DNA of 15,444 nt from positions 1 through 15,444 of the forward strand of contig SFIY01000047.1 of NCBI GenBank assembly GCA_004555205.1, given 5' to 3'. Positions 13,429 through 15,444 of this stretch are shown one piece after another (the first letter of the stretch is position 1; each line of letters opens with the position of its first letter). Source of the DNA: Clostridiales bacterium. Its GTDB lineage: Bacteria > Bacillota > Clostridia > Oscillospirales > Oscillospiraceae. The notes under the pieces are model-generated. The model had not been told where the DNA came from. It did not search any database and saw only the letters and a program-made list of their open reading frames with translations. A program made the translations under genes and the position numbers.

Positions 13429-14103
13429 TTACAAGATTGTGTTATCGACAATAGCCCCATCCAAGAGGTTGATCACTCGGTTCGCGTATGTGGCATCGTG
13501 CTGTGAGTGCGTCACCATGACGATGGTGGTGCCCTCAGCATTCAATTGGCTCAGCAACGTCATCACCTCCTCACCGTTTTTCGAGTCGAGGTTGCCGGTC
13601 GGCTCGTCGGCAAGGATCAGTTTCGGTCGGCCCACCACCGCCCGGGCAATGGCCACCCGCTGTTGCTGACCGCCGGAGAGCTGCTGCGGATAGTGCTTCG
13701 CCCGCTGGCTGAGGCTCACCTTACGCAGGATCTCCAATACCCGCTCCTTGCGCTCCGCCTTGGGCACGTCGAGGTATTTCAATTGCAGATCGACATTCTC
13801 CTCCACCGTCAGCTCATCAATCAGGTTGAAGCTCTGGAAGACGAAGCCGATGCGTCCCTTGCGGTAGTTGGTGCGCGCCCGCTCTTTCAGGTGCCCCACC
13901 TCCTCGCCGTCTAAATAGTAGTTGCCCGATGTCGGGTTGTCCAATAGGCCGAGGATGCTCAGCAGCGTAGATTTGCCGCAACCCGAAGGCCCCATGATGG
14001 CGACGAACTCACTATCCTTCACCTCCAAACTGACCCCATTCAGGGCCGTTGTCTCTACCGCTTCCGTTCGGAAGATCTTCGTTAATTCCTCAATTTTGAT
14101 CAT
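13429..14103 (-). CDS. ABC transporter ATPase, MacB/LolD type
   Basis: This 224-residue cytoplasmic ATPase powers the adjacent permease. Visible motifs are Walker A GPSGCGKST (38-46), the Q-loop Gln90 in FVFQSFNLI, the signature LSGGQQQRVAIARA (142-155), Walker B LILADEP (162-168) with Glu167, the D-loop NLDS (171-174) and the switch His199 in VTHS. Length and the motif spacing fit the MacB/LolD/FtsE group. Its stop is five bases from the permease start, and it follows the adaptor gene by 72 bases, so all three are one operon. Substrate cannot be told from sequence; peptides, antibiotics and lipoproteins are all known for the wider group. All catalytic residues are intact. Confidence 0.95.
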   Translation of the reverse strand: MIKIEELTKIFRTEAVETTALNGVSLEVKDSEFVAIMGPSGCGKSTLLSILGLLDNPTSGNYYLDGEEVGHLKERARTNYRKGRIGFVFQSFNLIDELTVEENVDLQLKYLDVPKAERKERVLEILRKVSLSQRAKHYPQQLSGGQQQRVAIARAVVGRPKLILADEPTGNLDSKNGEEVMTLLSQLNAEGTTIVMVTHSQHDATYANRVINLLDGAIVDNTIL

Positions 14104-14158
14104 CGTTTTTTACCTTATATATATTGTACATTCATTTTTCGTTTACCAAATCCTGGCG

Positions 14159-14177
14159 GACGCACGAACCGTGCGTC
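14159..14177 (-). other. Intercistronic hairpin at the adaptor gene stop
   Basis: GACGCACG and CGTGCGTC form an 8-base stem around a 3-base loop (14167-14169). The stem begins within the TGA stop of the adaptor gene. No T-run follows on the minus strand, so it is more likely an RNA processing or stability element between the adaptor and ATPase messages than a terminator. Confidence 0.45.
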
Positions 14178-15426
14178 AATTTAAAATCAACTCCTCCCGT
14201 TCCTTGAAGGCTTCGTAGCCGCTGGTGATGACCTGCTCGCCCGGCTCTAACCCCTCCTCCACCTCGAAATATTGCGGGTTCTGGCGACCGATCTTGATGG
14301 TGCGGCGGTAGGCTCGCCCGCTCTGCTGATCCACCACGAAGATCCATTGGCCGCCTGTTGCTTGGAAGAAGGTACCCCGCGGGATCAGCACCGCCTGCGT
14401 GGGCTGCCCCAGTTCGAGGTTCAGGTAATAGGTCTGGCCGGAGCGGATCGTCTCCGGATGGGCCGACTCGAAGGTGAAGGCCGTGCGGAACTTGCCCTCG
14501 CGCACCTCCGGATAGACCTTGCGCACCCGCAAGGCATAGCGCTTACCGTCCCGCTCGAAGGTGGCAGGCAGCCCCTCCCTCACCCGGTCGATGTAGTGCT
14601 CGTCGATCTGCGCCTCGATCTTGAAATCACTGAGGTCGTTGATCTGGCCGATCTTCTGCCCGGCACTGATGCTCTGCCCCAACTCCACGTCGAGCAGTCC
14701 CAATTCGCCGTCGATCGTGGAGCGCACCTCTAATTTCCCCTTGCGGTCACGAATGAGCAACACATTTCGGCGCATGTTGTCGAGGTTGTCCTCCATCTGC
14801 TCCATCTGCACGGAGCGGTAGAGGCTGTCCTGCCGCAGTCGCTCGGTGACCAACGCCTGTTTCCGCTGTGCCAACTCGTAATCCTCCCGGCTCTGCTCAT
14901 AGGTCTCCCGGGCGATCAGCTTCTCTTGGTAAAGTCGCTCGTTCTGCTGATAGGCCCGTTGCTTACGCCGCACGTCCATCGCCAAGGTCGCGCTCTCCGT
15001 CTCGTTGTTGAGCCGGTCTTGCTGCATCGCCACCTGCGTGTTGCGCAGCAGGTTCTGCTTCTCCGCTAACTCCGCCTCGGCGTTGAGAATCTGCAGATCG
15101 AGGCTGCTGTTGGCCAAGCGCAGGATCACCTCTCCCCGCTTCACCCGTTGTCCCTCCTCGACCACACGCTCCTGCACGATGCCTCCCTCCTCGGGCGAAA
15201 TCTGTACCACTTGGATAGGGACAACTGTGCCGTTGAGCCGTACATAATCGTTGAACTCCCCCTGCGTGACGCTGCTGATCGTGAGTTGCTCCGCCGACAC
15301 CCGCTGCACGTTCGATCCGCTGCCCGCAAATCCCCAGATCAGCAAGGCCATCAGGGCCACACCGCCCAAACCATAGAGCAGGAAACTTTGTTTCCAACGA
15401 TGCTTTTGTTCGATTATTCTGTCCAT
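14176..15426 (-). CDS. HlyD/MacA-type periplasmic adaptor (membrane fusion protein)
   Basis: This 416-residue adaptor links the inner-membrane ABC exporter to an outer-membrane channel. A short basic cytoplasmic N-terminus (RIIEQKHRWKQS) leads to one membrane anchor (about 14-34, LLYGLGGVALMALLIWGFAG). Residues 45-105 are the first half of the β-barrel and lipoyl domain (YVRLNGTVVPIQVVQISPEEG, VEEGQRVKRGEVILRL). Residues about 106-225 are a long heptad-like coiled coil rich in Glu, Gln and Arg. The second lipoyl half and barrel follow (TIDGELGLLDVELGQSISAGQKIGQI; FKIEAQIDEHYIDRVREGLPA), then a membrane-proximal domain (VLIPRGTFFQATGGQWIFVV). The ATG at 15426 has a clear Shine-Dalgarno. It is the first gene of the exporter operon seen here; a TolC-like outer-membrane gene or a regulator may lie beyond the window edge. 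Confidence 0.93.
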   Translation of the reverse strand: MDRIIEQKHRWKQSFLLYGLGGVALMALLIWGFAGSGSNVQRVSAEQLTISSVTQGEFNDYVRLNGTVVPIQVVQISPEEGGIVQERVVEEGQRVKRGEVILRLANSSLDLQILNAEAELAEKQNLLRNTQVAMQQDRLNNETESATLAMDVRRKQRAYQQNERLYQEKLIARETYEQSREDYELAQRKQALVTERLRQDSLYRSVQMEQMEDNLDNMRRNVLLIRDRKGKLEVRSTIDGELGLLDVELGQSISAGQKIGQINDLSDFKIEAQIDEHYIDRVREGLPATFERDGKRYALRVRKVYPEVREGKFRTAFTFESAHPETIRSGQTYYLNLELGQPTQAVLIPRGTFFQATGGQWIFVVDQQSGRAYRRTIKIGRQNPQYFEVEEGLEPGEQVITSGYEAFKEREELILN

Positions 15427-15433
15427 AACGCTT

Positions 15434-15440
15434 CTCCTTT
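15434..15440 (-). promoter_or_regulatory. Ribosome binding site of the adaptor gene
   Basis: AAAGGAG on the minus strand lies 7 bases before the ATG at 15426. It is stronger than the sites of most other genes here and fixes the start. Confidence 0.7.
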
Positions 15441-15444
15441 ATAA

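Overview
The window looks like a chromosomal segment of a Bacteroidales bacterium, in the broad Bacteroides/Parabacteroides/Tannerella/Porphyromonas neighbourhood. The basis is several promoters matching the Bacteroidetes TTTG / TAnnTTTG pattern, Bacteroidales-type housekeeping proteins, a DUF6261-like gene, and TlpA/DUF4369-type and FtsX/MacB-type genes with their characteristic sequences. The housekeeping genes are fairly GC-rich. Two stretches (about 6205-6992 and 8590-9803) are visibly AT-richer and look accessory. No genus is claimed.

Layout from left to right. On the minus strand, a carbamoyl-phosphate operon is read leftwards: a large PurF-like glutamine-PRPP amidotransferase (2090-3976), carA (924-2093, overlapping it by ATGA) and the start of carB (1-905, cut by the window edge). 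Divergently, on the plus strand, come a sodium/glutamate symporter gene gltS (4117-5405), broken by a frameshift near 4750, and a short-chain dehydrogenase (5418-6146). An AT-rich minus-strand two-gene operon follows: a 64-residue protein (6798-6992) overlapping a GNAT acetyltransferase (6205-6801), organised like a toxin-antitoxin pair. Next is a periplasmic thioredoxin-like lipoprotein of the TlpA/DUF4369 type (7191-8177, minus).

A 498-base intergenic region (8178-8675) holds an inverted repeat, two copies of a short interspersed repeat, a promoter-like site with a doubtful 56-codon ORF, and a promoter whose -33 region is tandemly duplicated. That promoter drives an AT-rich lipoprotein gene of unknown function (8676-9803). 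A second 513-base intergenic region (9804-10316) holds a third copy of the interspersed repeat, abutting a degenerate tandem array with a strict 41-base period (9866 to about 10194). After the array come a TATCTTTG promoter and a DUF6261-like gene (10317-11102), ending at a perfect-palindrome terminator.

The right end is a minus-strand export operon: a membrane-fusion adaptor (14176-15426), a MacB/LolD-type ATPase (13429-14103) and a MacB/FtsX-type permease (11153-13423). These should together form an inner-membrane ABC exporter complex. The permease has lost about 30 residues near its C-terminus and is frameshifted there; its original C-terminal end is still readable in another frame (11179-11280).

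The most interesting items are the 41-base array beside the DUF6261-like gene and its shared interspersed repeat, the GNAT toxin-antitoxin-like pair with an unfamiliar small partner, and two similar frameshifting internal deletions in membrane-protein genes, which may be real gene decay or assembly errors.
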